DNA of 64,000 bases from Hyphomicrobiales bacterium (GTDB taxonomy: Bacteria > Pseudomonadota > Alphaproteobacteria > Rhizobiales > Rhizobiaceae), in the NCBI GenBank assembly GCA_900489925.1, contig UEHQ01000034.1:1-64000 (forward strand), read 5' to 3'. The translations under genes were made by a program, and so were the position numbers. Below the pieces are notes generated by a model. That model was given only the letters and a program-made list of their open reading frames with translations. It did no database searches and had not been told where the DNA came from. Positions 27,201-35,318 of the stretch are shown here, piece after piece. The stretch's first letter is position 1. Each line of letters opens with the position of its first letter.

Positions 27201-28956
27201 CGTCGACAACACCAAAGACGTGGTGACGGAAGCCGTTGGCCAGGGCAATGACACGGTGAAAACCGGGCTCGCGGCGCTGACGCTTGCGGCCAACGTAGAA
27301 GCCCTTGTCTATACCGGCGCGGGCAACTTTTTGGGCACTGGAAATGCGCTTGCAAACACGATCAGTGGTGGTTCCGGCAATGACATCTTGAACGGAGGCG
27401 CCGGTGCGGACACTCTGATCGGTGGTTTGGGCAATGACATTTACGTCGCCGATAACGCCTTCGATGTGATCGTGGAGAACGACGGAGAGGGCATAGATAC
27501 GGTCCAGACGGCGTTGGCGAGCTATGTGCTCGCTGCCAATGTCGAGAACTTGACTTACACCGGTACGATCGCATTTGCGGGCACCGGTAACGCGCTGGGA
27601 AATACGATCACGGGCGGTGTGGCCGCAGATACATTGTCGGGTGGTGACGGCAACGACACGCTGAACGGTGGCAAGGGCGCTGATACGCTGATCGGTGGTT
27701 TGGGCGACGATATTTATATCGTCGACAGCGCCGCGGACGTCGTCACCGAAAATGCCGACGCGGGTATCGATACCGTCAAGACGGCACTCGCCGCCTATTC
27801 GCTTGCATCCAAGGCCAACGTCGAGAACCTGACCTATGCCGGCACGGTAGCGTTTGTCGGCACCGGCAATGGGCTTGCCAATACGATCAGGGGCGGCGTT
27901 GGCGCCGACATCCTGGACGGCGGTGCTGGGATCGACACCCTGATCGGCGGCCTTGGTAACGACACCTACATCGTCGATGATCTCGCCGATATCGTTACAG
28001 AAGCCGTCAACGCTGGTACCGATCTGATCAAGACGGCGCTTTCGGCTTACGCCCTGACCGACATCGCCAATGTCGAGAAGCTGGCCTTCACCGGCAGTGG
28101 TGATTTCGTGGGGACGGGAAACGCGTTGGCGAACGTCATCGCAGGCGGCGCCGGCAACGACACGCTGGATGGCGGTGCCGGTGCCGACACCTTGATCGGC
28201 GGTGCTGGCAACGACGTCTATATCGTCGATAGCATCGCTGATGTAGTCACCGAGGCGGCGAATGCCGGCACGGATGAAATCCGTACCTCGCTTGGATCGT
28301 ATTCGATTGCCGCGCTCGTCAACGTCGAGAACCTCTCCTACACCGGTGGGGGCAATTTCTCAGGCACCGGCAACGCCTCTGCCAACACTATCAGCGGTGG
28401 CGCGGGCAATGACACGCTGAACGGCGGTGCCGGCGTGGACAGGCTGATCGGCGGTCTCGGCAATGACACCTATATCGTTGACAGCGCCGCGGACGTCATC
28501 ACCGAAAATGCCGACGAGGGCATCGATACGGTCAAGACGGCTCTCGCCAGTTACTCACTTGCAGCCAGGGAGAATGTGGAGAACCTTACCTACACAGGCA
28601 AGACGGCGTTTGCCGGCACGGGCAATGACCTTGATAACGTCATTGTCGGCGGCAGTGGTCAGAATACGCTGACTGGCGGCGCGGGCAACGATACCCTCAC
28701 GGGTGGGGCTGCGGCAGACACCTTCGTCTATCTGCCGAACTGGGGGCACGATACGATCACAAACTTTGTGGCGACAGGTACCGCGCATGACACGATCAGG
28801 ATCGACCAAACCATCTTTGCCGATTGGGCCACCCTGCTTGCCGCATCCAGCCAGTCTGGCGCCGATGCACTGATCACGGCCGATTCGAATAACAGCATCA
28901 CGTTGCAGAACGTGCTCGTGTCCAGCCTTCAGTCGAGTGATTTCCGGTTTGCATGA
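24271..28956 (+). CDS. Serralysin-like RTX metalloprotease (M10 family) with 13 long repeats
   Basis: 1561 residues, much longer than classical serralysins (about 480). Residues 1-320 form the protease domain: zinc motif HELGHALGLKH (His155 to His165) and a likely Met-turn at YTTMTYRTYVG. Residues 330-1490 carry thirteen units of about 83-90 residues, each with calcium-binding nonapeptides (GGAGADTLIGGAGNDTYIVD type) and a beta segment containing NVENLTYTGT. The C-terminal 80 residues resemble the uncleaved type I secretion signal of M10/RTX proteins (HDTIRIDQTIFADW and on). There is no N-terminal signal peptide, as expected for a type I substrate. It follows the ABC and HlyD genes, its probable exporter. 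The start has only a weak GGGGCGGGAA ribosome site. Confidence 0.9.
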   Translation: MTGTNTFTKSVYLTGDDKVDGLISGYSWDGTITYAFPTVSTSYTYSGEKNYGFSSISRQQQSMALFFLEQSYGNTANDGFSVEGFTNANFEAGSASTATVRFAQSSYPDLSTAWTYYPGPYNNSGDVWFGTAYARTTADYRYPEFGNYAGQTIVHELGHALGLKHGHVAEDNTVVVPDAYDSLEYTTMTYRTYVGDSGTGYKYEQNGAPQTFMMLDIAALQQIYGADYTTNSDDTVYSWNPNQGITYVNGVAAITPAANRIFATIWDGGGIDTYDLTAYKTSIRIDLRAGGYSVFSQGQLAYLGGGPNKGYARGNIFNALLYQGNVASLIENVKAGSGNDTIIGNEADNTLWGNAGNDTLDGGVGADTLIGGTGDDTYIVDDLDVVVEGVNAGSDLIKTTLSVYSLATIANVERLAFIGSGAFTGTGNSLANVISGGAGSDTLDGGAGADTLIGGAGNDLYLVDSTADVVSEAANAGIDEIQTALATYSIAAFTNVENLTYTGTGKFSGIGNAAANRITGAAGDDTLNGGAGVDTLIGGAGNDTYLVDLATDVVVENAGDGVDTIKTALSSYSLAAISNVENLTYIGTAAFVGTGNDLDNVLMGGAAADKLTGGLGNDTLIGGAGSDRMSGGLGDDIYVVDVATDVVLENLDEGTDTIKTTLGAYTLGANVENLTYIGTAAFAGIGNAAANWITGGAGADTLDGNAGDDRLVGGAGNDTYIVDTLDDTVVEEVGGGVDLIKTALATYSLASIANVENLAYVGTADFTGAGNALDNVITGGAGSDTLSGDAGNDTLNGGAGADALAGGLGDDTYIIDNAGDTVSEDADEGIDTVRTSLASYTLGANVENLTNIGTAAFNGIGNALNNIMTGGAGIDRLAGGAGDDIYIVSTRDIVIEDTDAGIDTVRTNLASYTLGANVENLIFTSSTTFTGVGNGLDNVIKGGKAADTLSGGAGNDTLDGGAGADRLIGGTGDDIFIVDNTKDVVTEAVGQGNDTVKTGLAALTLAANVEALVYTGAGNFLGTGNALANTISGGSGNDILNGGAGADTLIGGLGNDIYVADNAFDVIVENDGEGIDTVQTALASYVLAANVENLTYTGTIAFAGTGNALGNTITGGVAADTLSGGDGNDTLNGGKGADTLIGGLGDDIYIVDSAADVVTENADAGIDTVKTALAAYSLASKANVENLTYAGTVAFVGTGNGLANTIRGGVGADILDGGAGIDTLIGGLGNDTYIVDDLADIVTEAVNAGTDLIKTALSAYALTDIANVEKLAFTGSGDFVGTGNALANVIAGGAGNDTLDGGAGADTLIGGAGNDVYIVDSIADVVTEAANAGTDEIRTSLGSYSIAALVNVENLSYTGGGNFSGTGNASANTISGGAGNDTLNGGAGVDRLIGGLGNDTYIVDSAADVITENADEGIDTVKTALASYSLAARENVENLTYTGKTAFAGTGNDLDNVIVGGSGQNTLTGGAGNDTLTGGAAADTFVYLPNWGHDTITNFVATGTAHDTIRIDQTIFADWATLLAASSQSGADALITADSNNSITLQNVLVSSLQSSDFRFA
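25270..28730 (+). repeat. Thirteen tandem RTX-type coding repeats of about 250-270 bp
   Basis: Within the metalloprotease gene, the segment containing NVE(N/R/K/A)L followed by a GxGNxxxN motif recurs 13 times. DNA identity between units is only partial, so they are old protein repeats and not fresh tandem copies. Units 1-3 and 11-13 resemble each other more than their neighbours. Limits are approximate. Confidence 0.88.
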
Positions 28957-29079
28957 TCTGATCGAAGGGTCCGCCCTATTCATGAACTGAAATCATGACC
29001 GCATGCCGATTTAACCGTCTAATGCTTGCGGCGGCATGGGGCTATCTTGTGGCCATCCCAAACATCGGAGATGGCGATC

Positions 29080-30066
29080 ATGAAGAAGCGACTGCTTGGA
29101 CAAGGCCTGGAAGTGTCCGCCTTGGGTTTCGGCTGCATGGGGCTGAACTTCAGCTATGGGCATGCGCTCAGTAACGACGAGAGCATCAAGCTCGTGCGCG
29201 ATGCCGTGGATCGAGGCGTAACGTTCTTCGACACCGCGGAAGTCTACGGTCCCTTCACGAACGAGGAGATCGTCGGCGAGGCCCTGCGGCCCATACGTGA
29301 TCGGGTCGTCATCGCGACAAAGTTCGGCTTCAACATTCAGGACGGCAAGATGGCCGGCGTCAACAGCCGTCCGGAGCGTATCAAGATGGTTGCCGAGGCT
29401 TCCTTGAAACGTCTCGGCGTCGAGGTCATCGACCTCTTCTATCAGCATCGCGTCGATCCCAATGTCCCGATCGAGGATGTGGCCGGAGCGGTCAAGGACC
29501 TGATCGCCGAGGGCAAGGTGAAGCACTTCGGGCTTTCCGAGCCGGGCGCCGCGACGGTGCGCCGGGCCCACGCCGTGCAGCCGATCACTGCCCTCCAGAA
29601 CGAATATTCGCTGTGGACCCGCGGGCCGGAAACCAATGGCATCCTCCAGGCATGCGAGGAACTCGGCATCGGTCTGGTCGCCTACAGTCCGCTCGGCAAG
29701 GGCTTCCTCACCGGCGCGATGGGCAAGGACAGCAAGATAGCTGAAAACGACTTCCGCAAGATCCTGCCGCGCTTCACGCCGGAAGCGATGGAGAAGAACC
29801 AGGCGCTGATCGACCTGATCCGTCGCGTCGGGGATGAGAAAAAGGCAACGCCCGCACAGATCGCGCTCGCCTGGCTGCTCGCCCGGAAATCCTGGATCGT
29901 GCCGATACCAGGCACAACGAAGCTTCATCGCCTGGAAGAAAACCTGGGTGCGGCCGACATCCAGCTGACCGCCACGGAACTTGCGGAATTGGAAGACGCT
30001 GCCGCCAAGATACAGGTCGAAGGCGAGCGATATCCGGAACAACTGATGAAAACCACCGGTCTTTGA
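29080..30066 (+). CDS. Aldo/keto reductase
   Basis: 328 residues, (beta/alpha)8 NADPH-dependent reductase of the AKR11/AKR13-like group. The catalytic tetrad is visible: Asp and Tyr in FFDTAEVYGPFTNE, Lys in VIATKFGF and His in YQHRVDPN. The C-terminal cofactor loop is IPGTTKLHRLEEN. ATG 29080 is preceded by GGAG at 29067-29070; ATG 29071 lies too close to it. A hairpin terminator follows. It reduces aldehydes or ketones; the physiological substrate is unknown. Confidence 0.9.
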   Translation: MKKRLLGQGLEVSALGFGCMGLNFSYGHALSNDESIKLVRDAVDRGVTFFDTAEVYGPFTNEEIVGEALRPIRDRVVIATKFGFNIQDGKMAGVNSRPERIKMVAEASLKRLGVEVIDLFYQHRVDPNVPIEDVAGAVKDLIAEGKVKHFGLSEPGAATVRRAHAVQPITALQNEYSLWTRGPETNGILQACEELGIGLVAYSPLGKGFLTGAMGKDSKIAENDFRKILPRFTPEAMEKNQALIDLIRRVGDEKKATPAQIALAWLLARKSWIVPIPGTTKLHRLEENLGAADIQLTATELAELEDAAAKIQVEGERYPEQLMKTTGL

Positions 30067-30077
30067 TCTCACTCACG

Positions 30078-30100
30078 AGGCGTCCTTTGGGACGCCTTTC
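30078..30100 (+). terminator. Rho-independent terminator after the aldo/keto reductase
   Basis: AGGCGTCC and GGACGCCT form a perfect 8-bp stem with loop TTTG, followed by the pyrimidine-rich TTCCTGCTTCTT. It lies 12 bp after the stop codon, before the MFS gene. Confidence 0.75.
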
Positions 30101-30125
30101 CTGCTTCTTCGGAAAGACAATCCTC

Positions 30126-31373
30126 ATGTCTCAAGACATCGCCGATTCCTCGGCAATCGACGTCGTATGCCCGCCTGCCGCCCCCAAGCGCAGCGAAGCG
30201 CCTCGCTGGCGGGTCCTCGGCGTGCTCAGTGCTCTCATGGGTTTCGCGTCGATCTCGACGGATCTCTATCTGCCGGCGATGCCGACCATGGGCAGGGACT
30301 TGCAGGCGGACGCCGGTTCGATGGAATTGACGGTATCCGGTTTCCTCGTCGGGTTCAGCGTCGGACAGCTCCTCTGGGGACCGATCGCCGACAGGTTCGG
30401 CAGACGGATTCCGGTCGCAATCGGTTTGCTGCTCTTCGTCGTTGGCTCTGCCGGTTGCGGGCTGTCGAACTCCGCCACGGAGATGATCGCATGGCGCATG
30501 GTGCAGGCCGTCGGCGCCTGCTCGGGTGTCGTCCTCGCCCGCGCGATGGTGCGTGATCTCTACGAAGGCGCGCGCGCTGCACAGATGCTGTCGACGCTTA
30601 TCACCATCATGGCTATCGCACCGCTGCTAGGGCCGATCGTTGGAGGCCAGATCCTGGCAATCGCAGGCTGGCGATCGATCTTCTGGGTGCTGGTCGGCGT
30701 CGGATTGGTGACGCTGGCGGCGCTGATGAGCATCCCGGAGACGCTTCCCCACGAGCGGCGGCGCCACGACTCCGTGCTTGGCGCGATTTCGGGCTACGGA
30801 AAGCTGCTTACCAACCGGCGCCTCCTCGGCTTCGCGGCGTCCGGTGGATTCTTCTATGGAGGCATCTACGCCTACATCGCTGGAACCCCGTTCGCCTACA
30901 TCGACTATTACCACGTTCCCGCAGAATTCTACGGCATCCTGTTTGCTGTCGGAATTGTCGGGATCATGGCCGCCAACATGATCAATTCGCGCTTGGTTGT
31001 GCGCTTCGGCAGCCGCGTGTTGCTGAGGCTGGGCACGGCAGGCGCTGCGCTTTCGGGCCTCTTCCTGCTCTTTTCCGGTTGGACCGGATGGGGTGGGCTG
31101 TGGGGGTTGGCCGTTCCTCTCTTCGTCTTTGTATCGTGGTCGGGATTGATCGTCGCCAATTCCATCGGCGGCGCGCTCGAAGACCATCCGGATCGGGCCG
31201 GATCGGTATCGGCATTGGTTGGTGCGATCCACTACGGCAGCGGCATCGTCGGTTCGGCAGCCGTCAGCGCCCTTGCGGACGGCACGCCCTGGCCGCTCGC
31301 GCTGGTCATCGCCATTGCCGGCGTTGGCAGCTTCCTGAGCCTCTCGCTCGTTTCTGCGCGGACCTCCGCTTGA
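30126..31373 (+). CDS. MFS multidrug efflux transporter (Bcr/CflA type)
   Basis: 415 residues with about twelve hydrophobic helices. The Bcr/CflA-type first loop STDLYLPAMPTMG and the MFS motif A GPIADRFGRR are present, as is RMVQAVGACSGVVLARAMVRD, typical of the subfamily. ATG 30126 follows a GGAAAG sequence. The LysR gene begins about 60 bp downstream on the same strand and may regulate it. Confidence 0.9.
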   Translation: MSQDIADSSAIDVVCPPAAPKRSEAPRWRVLGVLSALMGFASISTDLYLPAMPTMGRDLQADAGSMELTVSGFLVGFSVGQLLWGPIADRFGRRIPVAIGLLLFVVGSAGCGLSNSATEMIAWRMVQAVGACSGVVLARAMVRDLYEGARAAQMLSTLITIMAIAPLLGPIVGGQILAIAGWRSIFWVLVGVGLVTLAALMSIPETLPHERRRHDSVLGAISGYGKLLTNRRLLGFAASGGFFYGGIYAYIAGTPFAYIDYYHVPAEFYGILFAVGIVGIMAANMINSRLVVRFGSRVLLRLGTAGAALSGLFLLFSGWTGWGGLWGLAVPLFVFVSWSGLIVANSIGGALEDHPDRAGSVSALVGAIHYGSGIVGSAAVSALADGTPWPLALVIAIAGVGSFLSLSLVSARTSA

Positions 31374-31434
31374 CGTCCGGGATTGTCGGGGCCAACTTCG
31401 ACAATCATGTAGCACTCATGCCAAGGGTTCATGA

Positions 31435-32328
31435 ATGAGGCGAGAAGACCTTGTCGATCTCAATGCGTTCATCACAGTCGCGGAAGAGCAGAATTTCACG
31501 CGTGCGGCTGCCATTCTTGGTACCTCGCAGTCTGCGCTCAGTCATACGATACGGCGCCTCGAGACAAGGCTCGGCGTCCGCCTTCTGACCCGAACGACAC
31601 GCAATGTTGCCCCCACCGAAGCAGGCGAAAGATTGCTGGCGTCGCTGCGGCCCGCGATGGACAGCATAGGTACTGGCCTGGCCTCCCTGAGCGAGCTACG
31701 CGACAGGCCGTCCGGCACCATTCGCATCACGACGTCGGAGCACGCAGCGACGTCGCTGTTGTGGCCAGTGCTACGCAGGCTCCTGCCGGATTACCCGGAC
31801 ATCAACGTCGAGCTCAGTATCGATTCCAGCTTCACGGACATCGTCTCCGACCGGTTCGACGCCGGTGTCCGCCTCGGGGAGGCGCTTGCCAAGGACATGG
31901 TGGCTGTGCGCATCGGACCGGACCTCAGAATGGCGGTCATCGGCTCTCCAGCCTATTTCGACCGGAACCCAAAGCCAAAACTGCCGCAGGATCTTGCGTC
32001 CCACCGCTGCATCAATCTTCGGATGCTGAGCGGCGGCGGGCTCTATGCGTGGGAGCTCGAACAGGGATCCAGGGAGCTGCGCGTGCGTGTCGATGGTCAA
32101 CTCGCTTTCAACAATGTGAACATGATCGCCCGCGCGGCCGAAGATGGATTCGGGCTCGGCTTCGTCATGGAAGATCAGGTTGCCGATCGGCTCGCTGACG
32201 GACGCCTTGTCCGCGTGCTGGAAGACTGGTGTCCGCGCTTTGCCGGATATCATCTATACTATCCGAGCCGACGGCAGCCGTCGGCGGCCTTTTCAGTTCT
32301 GGTCGAGGCACTTCGATATAGAGGCTAG
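31435..32328 (+). CDS. LysR-family transcriptional regulator
   Basis: 297 residues. The N-terminal winged helix-turn-helix is DLNAFITVAEEQNFTRAAA with LGTSQSALSHTIRRLE; the effector domain starts near residue 90 (SGTIRITTSEHAATSLLWP). This is the CrgA/PecT-like subgroup often linked to reductases and pumps. It lies between the MFS gene and a GNAT gene on the same strand; the target is unproven. Confidence 0.92.
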   Translation: MRREDLVDLNAFITVAEEQNFTRAAAILGTSQSALSHTIRRLETRLGVRLLTRTTRNVAPTEAGERLLASLRPAMDSIGTGLASLSELRDRPSGTIRITTSEHAATSLLWPVLRRLLPDYPDINVELSIDSSFTDIVSDRFDAGVRLGEALAKDMVAVRIGPDLRMAVIGSPAYFDRNPKPKLPQDLASHRCINLRMLSGGGLYAWELEQGSRELRVRVDGQLAFNNVNMIARAAEDGFGLGFVMEDQVADRLADGRLVRVLEDWCPRFAGYHLYYPSRRQPSAAFSVLVEALRYRG

Positions 32329-32354
32329 TGCTGCCACAAACACCCGGGGAACAG

Positions 32355-32864
32355 ATGACGATCGTTCAGGCATCAGGCACACGCATTAGGGTGGCGACCA
32401 GCGAGGACGCCGCGGTCCTCGGGGCATATGGGGCGCAGCTGATGGCGCTGCACCATCAATGGGACCCCAAGCGGTTCATTTCATCGAACGACAAGACGCC
32501 ACAGAGCTACGCGCGATACCTTTCGAGCCAGTTGGGCAAGGATGATGTTCTGGTTATCGTTGCCGAGGAGGACGATGCGATCGTGGGCTACTGCTACGGC
32601 GCCATTGAAGGCTACGATTACATGGCACTGCGGGGGCCCGCCGGCGTGCTGCACGACCTTTTCGTTGATCCACAGAAGCGTCGATGTGGGCTTGGGCGGG
32701 CGCTGATCGAGGCAGCCGTCGATGCGCTGGCGCAACGTGGTGCAACGCAGATCGTGCTGTCCACGGCCTATCAGAACGAGGTGGGGAAGCGGCTATTTGC
32801 TGCCGCAGGATTTCAGCCGACGATGGTCGAAATGACCCGTCAGCTAGATCCTCGGACACCCTAG
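32355..32864 (+). CDS. GNAT-family N-acetyltransferase
   Basis: 169 residues with one GNAT domain. The acetyl-CoA loop is VDPQKRRCGLGRALIEAAV (motif A, R-x-x-G-x-G/A). ATG 32355 is preceded by GGGGAAC. It lies 26 bp after the LysR gene and may be co-transcribed. The acceptor is unknown. Confidence 0.86.
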   Translation: MTIVQASGTRIRVATSEDAAVLGAYGAQLMALHHQWDPKRFISSNDKTPQSYARYLSSQLGKDDVLVIVAEEDDAIVGYCYGAIEGYDYMALRGPAGVLHDLFVDPQKRRCGLGRALIEAAVDALAQRGATQIVLSTAYQNEVGKRLFAAAGFQPTMVEMTRQLDPRTP

Positions 32865-32882
32865 CGCATCGACAACTGGATC

Positions 32883-32906
32883 TGGCGGTGGAATGATCCA
32901 CCGCCA
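32883..32906. terminator. Bidirectional terminator hairpin
   Basis: TGGCGGTGGA and TCCACCGCCA form a perfect 10-bp stem with loop ATGA between the convergent GNAT (+) and CMD/cupin (-) genes. Confidence 0.65.
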
Positions 32907-32931
32907 TGCCAAGAGGTGGCGATGCGCGCTT

Positions 32932-34128
32932 TCACTCGCCCTCACGGCCTTGGGCGTAATCTTCGTCGCTGACCTTCTCCATCCAGGTTACGGAGACACC
33001 GTCCAGTGCTTCGGCCACGGCGAAATGGGTCATCGCGCTATCAGCGGAAGCGCCGTGCCAGTGCCTGACATGGGGTGGAATCCAGACCACGTCTCCCGGC
33101 GCCACGCGTACGACCGCGTCCCCTTGCTTCTGAACCCAACCGGTCCCGGAGACGATGAACAGTGTTTGCCCAAGCGGATGGGTATGCCATGCCGTCCTTG
33201 CTCCGGCCGAGAACGACACCGTCGCGCCGCCGATGCGGGCAGGTGCATCACCGCGAAAGAAGCCTGATGTCTCGACCTTGCCGGTAAAGTACTGCTCAGG
33301 CGCGGCAGCCCGGCCGTCGCCCGCGCGTGTGATCTTTACCTCGGCAGGTGCCGCAGCAATCTTGGACGCGACATCACGGCTTTCGAAGACACGCTGCAGG
33401 ACCGGGACGGCCGACATCGCCCTCGGCCAGCCGGCATAGAATGCCACATGGGTAACGACCTCCGACGCCTCGGCGCGCGCCAAGCCGTTGTCCATGGCGC
33501 GGTTTGCGTGGAAGGGAAGTTGTTCCGGCTGACCGATCGCGATCAGGGCCGCCATCGTCACGAGGCTGCGGTCCCGCGCGGACAGATCCGGACGCTGCCA
33601 GAGATTCCCAAAGAGGACGCGATTGGTAAGGTCGGCAAGTGCCGAAGCCGTTGGCGCCACATTCGCGTCAACCGTCGCGGCACGTGTCGCCTCCGCCTTG
33701 GCGTCTAGTACGATGCGGGCGGCAGTGCTGTTGGCCAGGGCTCCAATCCCGCGCTCTTCAAACACCTTCTTCGTTTCGGTGACGGCCGACATCGCGTTCG
33801 GCCAACCGGCATAGAATGCAAGGTGCGTGATCAACTCACCGATCTCTTCCGGTTTGAGGCCGTTGTCGAGCGCTCTGCGCACATGGCTGCCGGTTTGCGC
33901 GGCCTTCCCCGTCGAGACGAGCGTGGCGACGGTGACGAGGCTGCGGTCGCGGGGGGACAGCTCCCCTCGCTCCCAGACCTCGCCGAACAAGACATCGTCC
34001 GTAAAATCGCCAAGGCCCGGTGCCGTCTCGTAGACAGCTTGCGGCGCGACGCGCTGGCGCTTTTCCTGGGCTTCGACACCCGTCGCGGCCAGGGCGGACA
34101 CCGCGATCGTGGCTGCAATCTTTTTCAT
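32932..34128 (-). CDS. Exported protein with two carboxymuconolactone-decarboxylase domains and a cupin
   Basis: 398 residues. A signal peptide (MKKIAATIAVSALAATG, cleavage after VEA) is followed by a CMD domain at about 40-125, a second at about 175-255 and a C-terminal cupin at about 285-385 (TAWHTHPLGQTLFIVSGTGW, GDVVWIPPHVRHWHG). The two CMD units share the RDRSLVT and HxAFYAGWP(N/R)AMSAV motifs and look like a duplication. Neither has the CxxC of AhpD, so a peroxidase role is unlikely; the cupin retains metal-binding histidines. GGAG precedes ATG 34128. It lies downstream of an alcohol dehydrogenase on the same strand. The function is unknown. Confidence 0.85.
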   Translation of the reverse strand: MKKIAATIAVSALAATGVEAQEKRQRVAPQAVYETAPGLGDFTDDVLFGEVWERGELSPRDRSLVTVATLVSTGKAAQTGSHVRRALDNGLKPEEIGELITHLAFYAGWPNAMSAVTETKKVFEERGIGALANSTAARIVLDAKAEATRAATVDANVAPTASALADLTNRVLFGNLWQRPDLSARDRSLVTMAALIAIGQPEQLPFHANRAMDNGLARAEASEVVTHVAFYAGWPRAMSAVPVLQRVFESRDVASKIAAAPAEVKITRAGDGRAAAPEQYFTGKVETSGFFRGDAPARIGGATVSFSAGARTAWHTHPLGQTLFIVSGTGWVQKQGDAVVRVAPGDVVWIPPHVRHWHGASADSAMTHFAVAEALDGVSVTWMEKVSDEDYAQGREGE

Positions 34129-34164
34129 GAACTCGACTCCGTCGATATTGTCTTGGGGAAGGAA

Positions 34165-34193
34165 CGAACGGGGCCACCGAAGCGGCCCGTTCG
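34165..34193 (-). terminator. Hairpin after the alcohol dehydrogenase
   Basis: CGAACGGG and CCCGTTCG pair over 8 bp, with GC-rich inner bases that can extend the stem imperfectly. It follows the stop of the alcohol dehydrogenase on the minus strand. Confidence 0.5.
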
Positions 34194-34194
34194 G

Positions 34195-35211
34195 CTAGAC
34201 GCGAAGAAGCGTCTTGATGGCCCGGCGCTCATCCATGGCACGGTAGCCTTCGGCAACGTCGGCAAGCGGCACCTCGAGATCGAACACTTTTCCGGGGTTG
34301 ATCTTTCGGTCGAGCACAAGATCCATCAGATAGGGCAGGTAGCGCCGGACCGGCGCCGGTCCGCCAAGCAGGCTCTTTTGCTGGAAGAAAAGGTTCTGAC
34401 CGTCGAACGTGACGCCATGGGGAACGCCGACGAACCCGATCTTGCCGCCCGGACGGGCGCAGTTGACCGCCTGGCCCATGGATTCTTGCGTGCCGACGCA
34501 TTCGAGAACGGAATCCGCGCCGACCCCATTCGTGAGTTCCTTGATCCGCGCCACGCCGTCGTCGCCGCGCTCGGAGATGATGTCGGTCGCTCCGAACTCG
34601 AGCGCGAGATCCTGCCGGCTCTTGTGGCGGCTCATCGCGATGATCCGCGATGCGCCCATCTGCCTGGCGGCAAGAACGCCCATCAAGCCGACCGCACCGT
34701 CGCCGACCACTACTGCCGTGCCGCCTTCCTGGACACCTGCGGCATCGGCCGCATACCACCCGGTTCCCAGGACGTCGGAAACCGCGAGCAGGCTCGGAAT
34801 GAGATCGTCTGCCGGAAGCTCCGCTGTGGCGACAAGCGTGCCATCGGCAAGAGGAACGCGCGCATAGGGCGCCTGTGCGCCCGTCATGAACTCGCGCTGC
34901 TCGCAAGACGACTGGAAACCAAACTTGCAATGGGGGCAGGTGTTGTCCGACAGACAGAAGGAGCCGACAACGAATTGGCCAGGCTTGACCGTCTTCACCG
35001 CGCTGCCGACCTCCACGACCACACCGCAGTATTCGTGGCCCATGGCGAGCGGCGCCGTGACTTCGTTGGCACCGCGGAACGGCCAAAGGTCGGAACCACA
35101 GATGCAGCTTGCCGACAGCTTTATGATGGCGTCGGTCGGCTTCAGGATCTTCGGCTCGGCGACTTCTTCGCAACGGACGTCGCCCGGCCCGTAAAGCTTC
35201 GTTCCCAACAT
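34195..35211 (-). CDS. Zinc-dependent alcohol dehydrogenase, medium-chain
   Basis: 338 residues. The catalytic zinc site is CICGSDLWPF and MGHEYCGVV; the structural zinc lobe is intact in NTCPHCKFGFQSSC, unlike the dehydrogenase at 3882. The cofactor loop is VVVGDGAVGLMGVLAARQMGA. ATG 35211 has AGGACA upstream. It is followed by the secreted CMD/cupin gene. The substrate is unknown. Confidence 0.88.
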   Translation of the reverse strand: MLGTKLYGPGDVRCEEVAEPKILKPTDAIIKLSASCICGSDLWPFRGANEVTAPLAMGHEYCGVVVEVGSAVKTVKPGQFVVGSFCLSDNTCPHCKFGFQSSCEQREFMTGAQAPYARVPLADGTLVATAELPADDLIPSLLAVSDVLGTGWYAADAAGVQEGGTAVVVGDGAVGLMGVLAARQMGASRIIAMSRHKSRQDLALEFGATDIISERGDDGVARIKELTNGVGADSVLECVGTQESMGQAVNCARPGGKIGFVGVPHGVTFDGQNLFFQQKSLLGGPAPVRRYLPYLMDLVLDRKINPGKVFDLEVPLADVAEGYRAMDERRAIKTLLRV

Positions 35212-35318
35212 TGGTGTTGTCCTTTCATTGTGATGGTCGAGCTAGGCCCCGTCTTATTCGGGTGCCAGCTCGTCTTAGGAATATGAGGCGGTATCGCCGA
35301 TGAGGAAGTCGCTGCCCG

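Noticed and set aside
25270..28730. Possible CRISPR or noncoding tandem array
   Set aside because: The periodicity of about 250-270 bp keeps one reading frame and codes for RTX units; there are no short direct repeats with unique spacers.
33823..35286. A 487-codon open frame on the plus strand
   Set aside because: It lies opposite the CMD/cupin and alcohol dehydrogenase genes and has no recognisable family or ribosome site.
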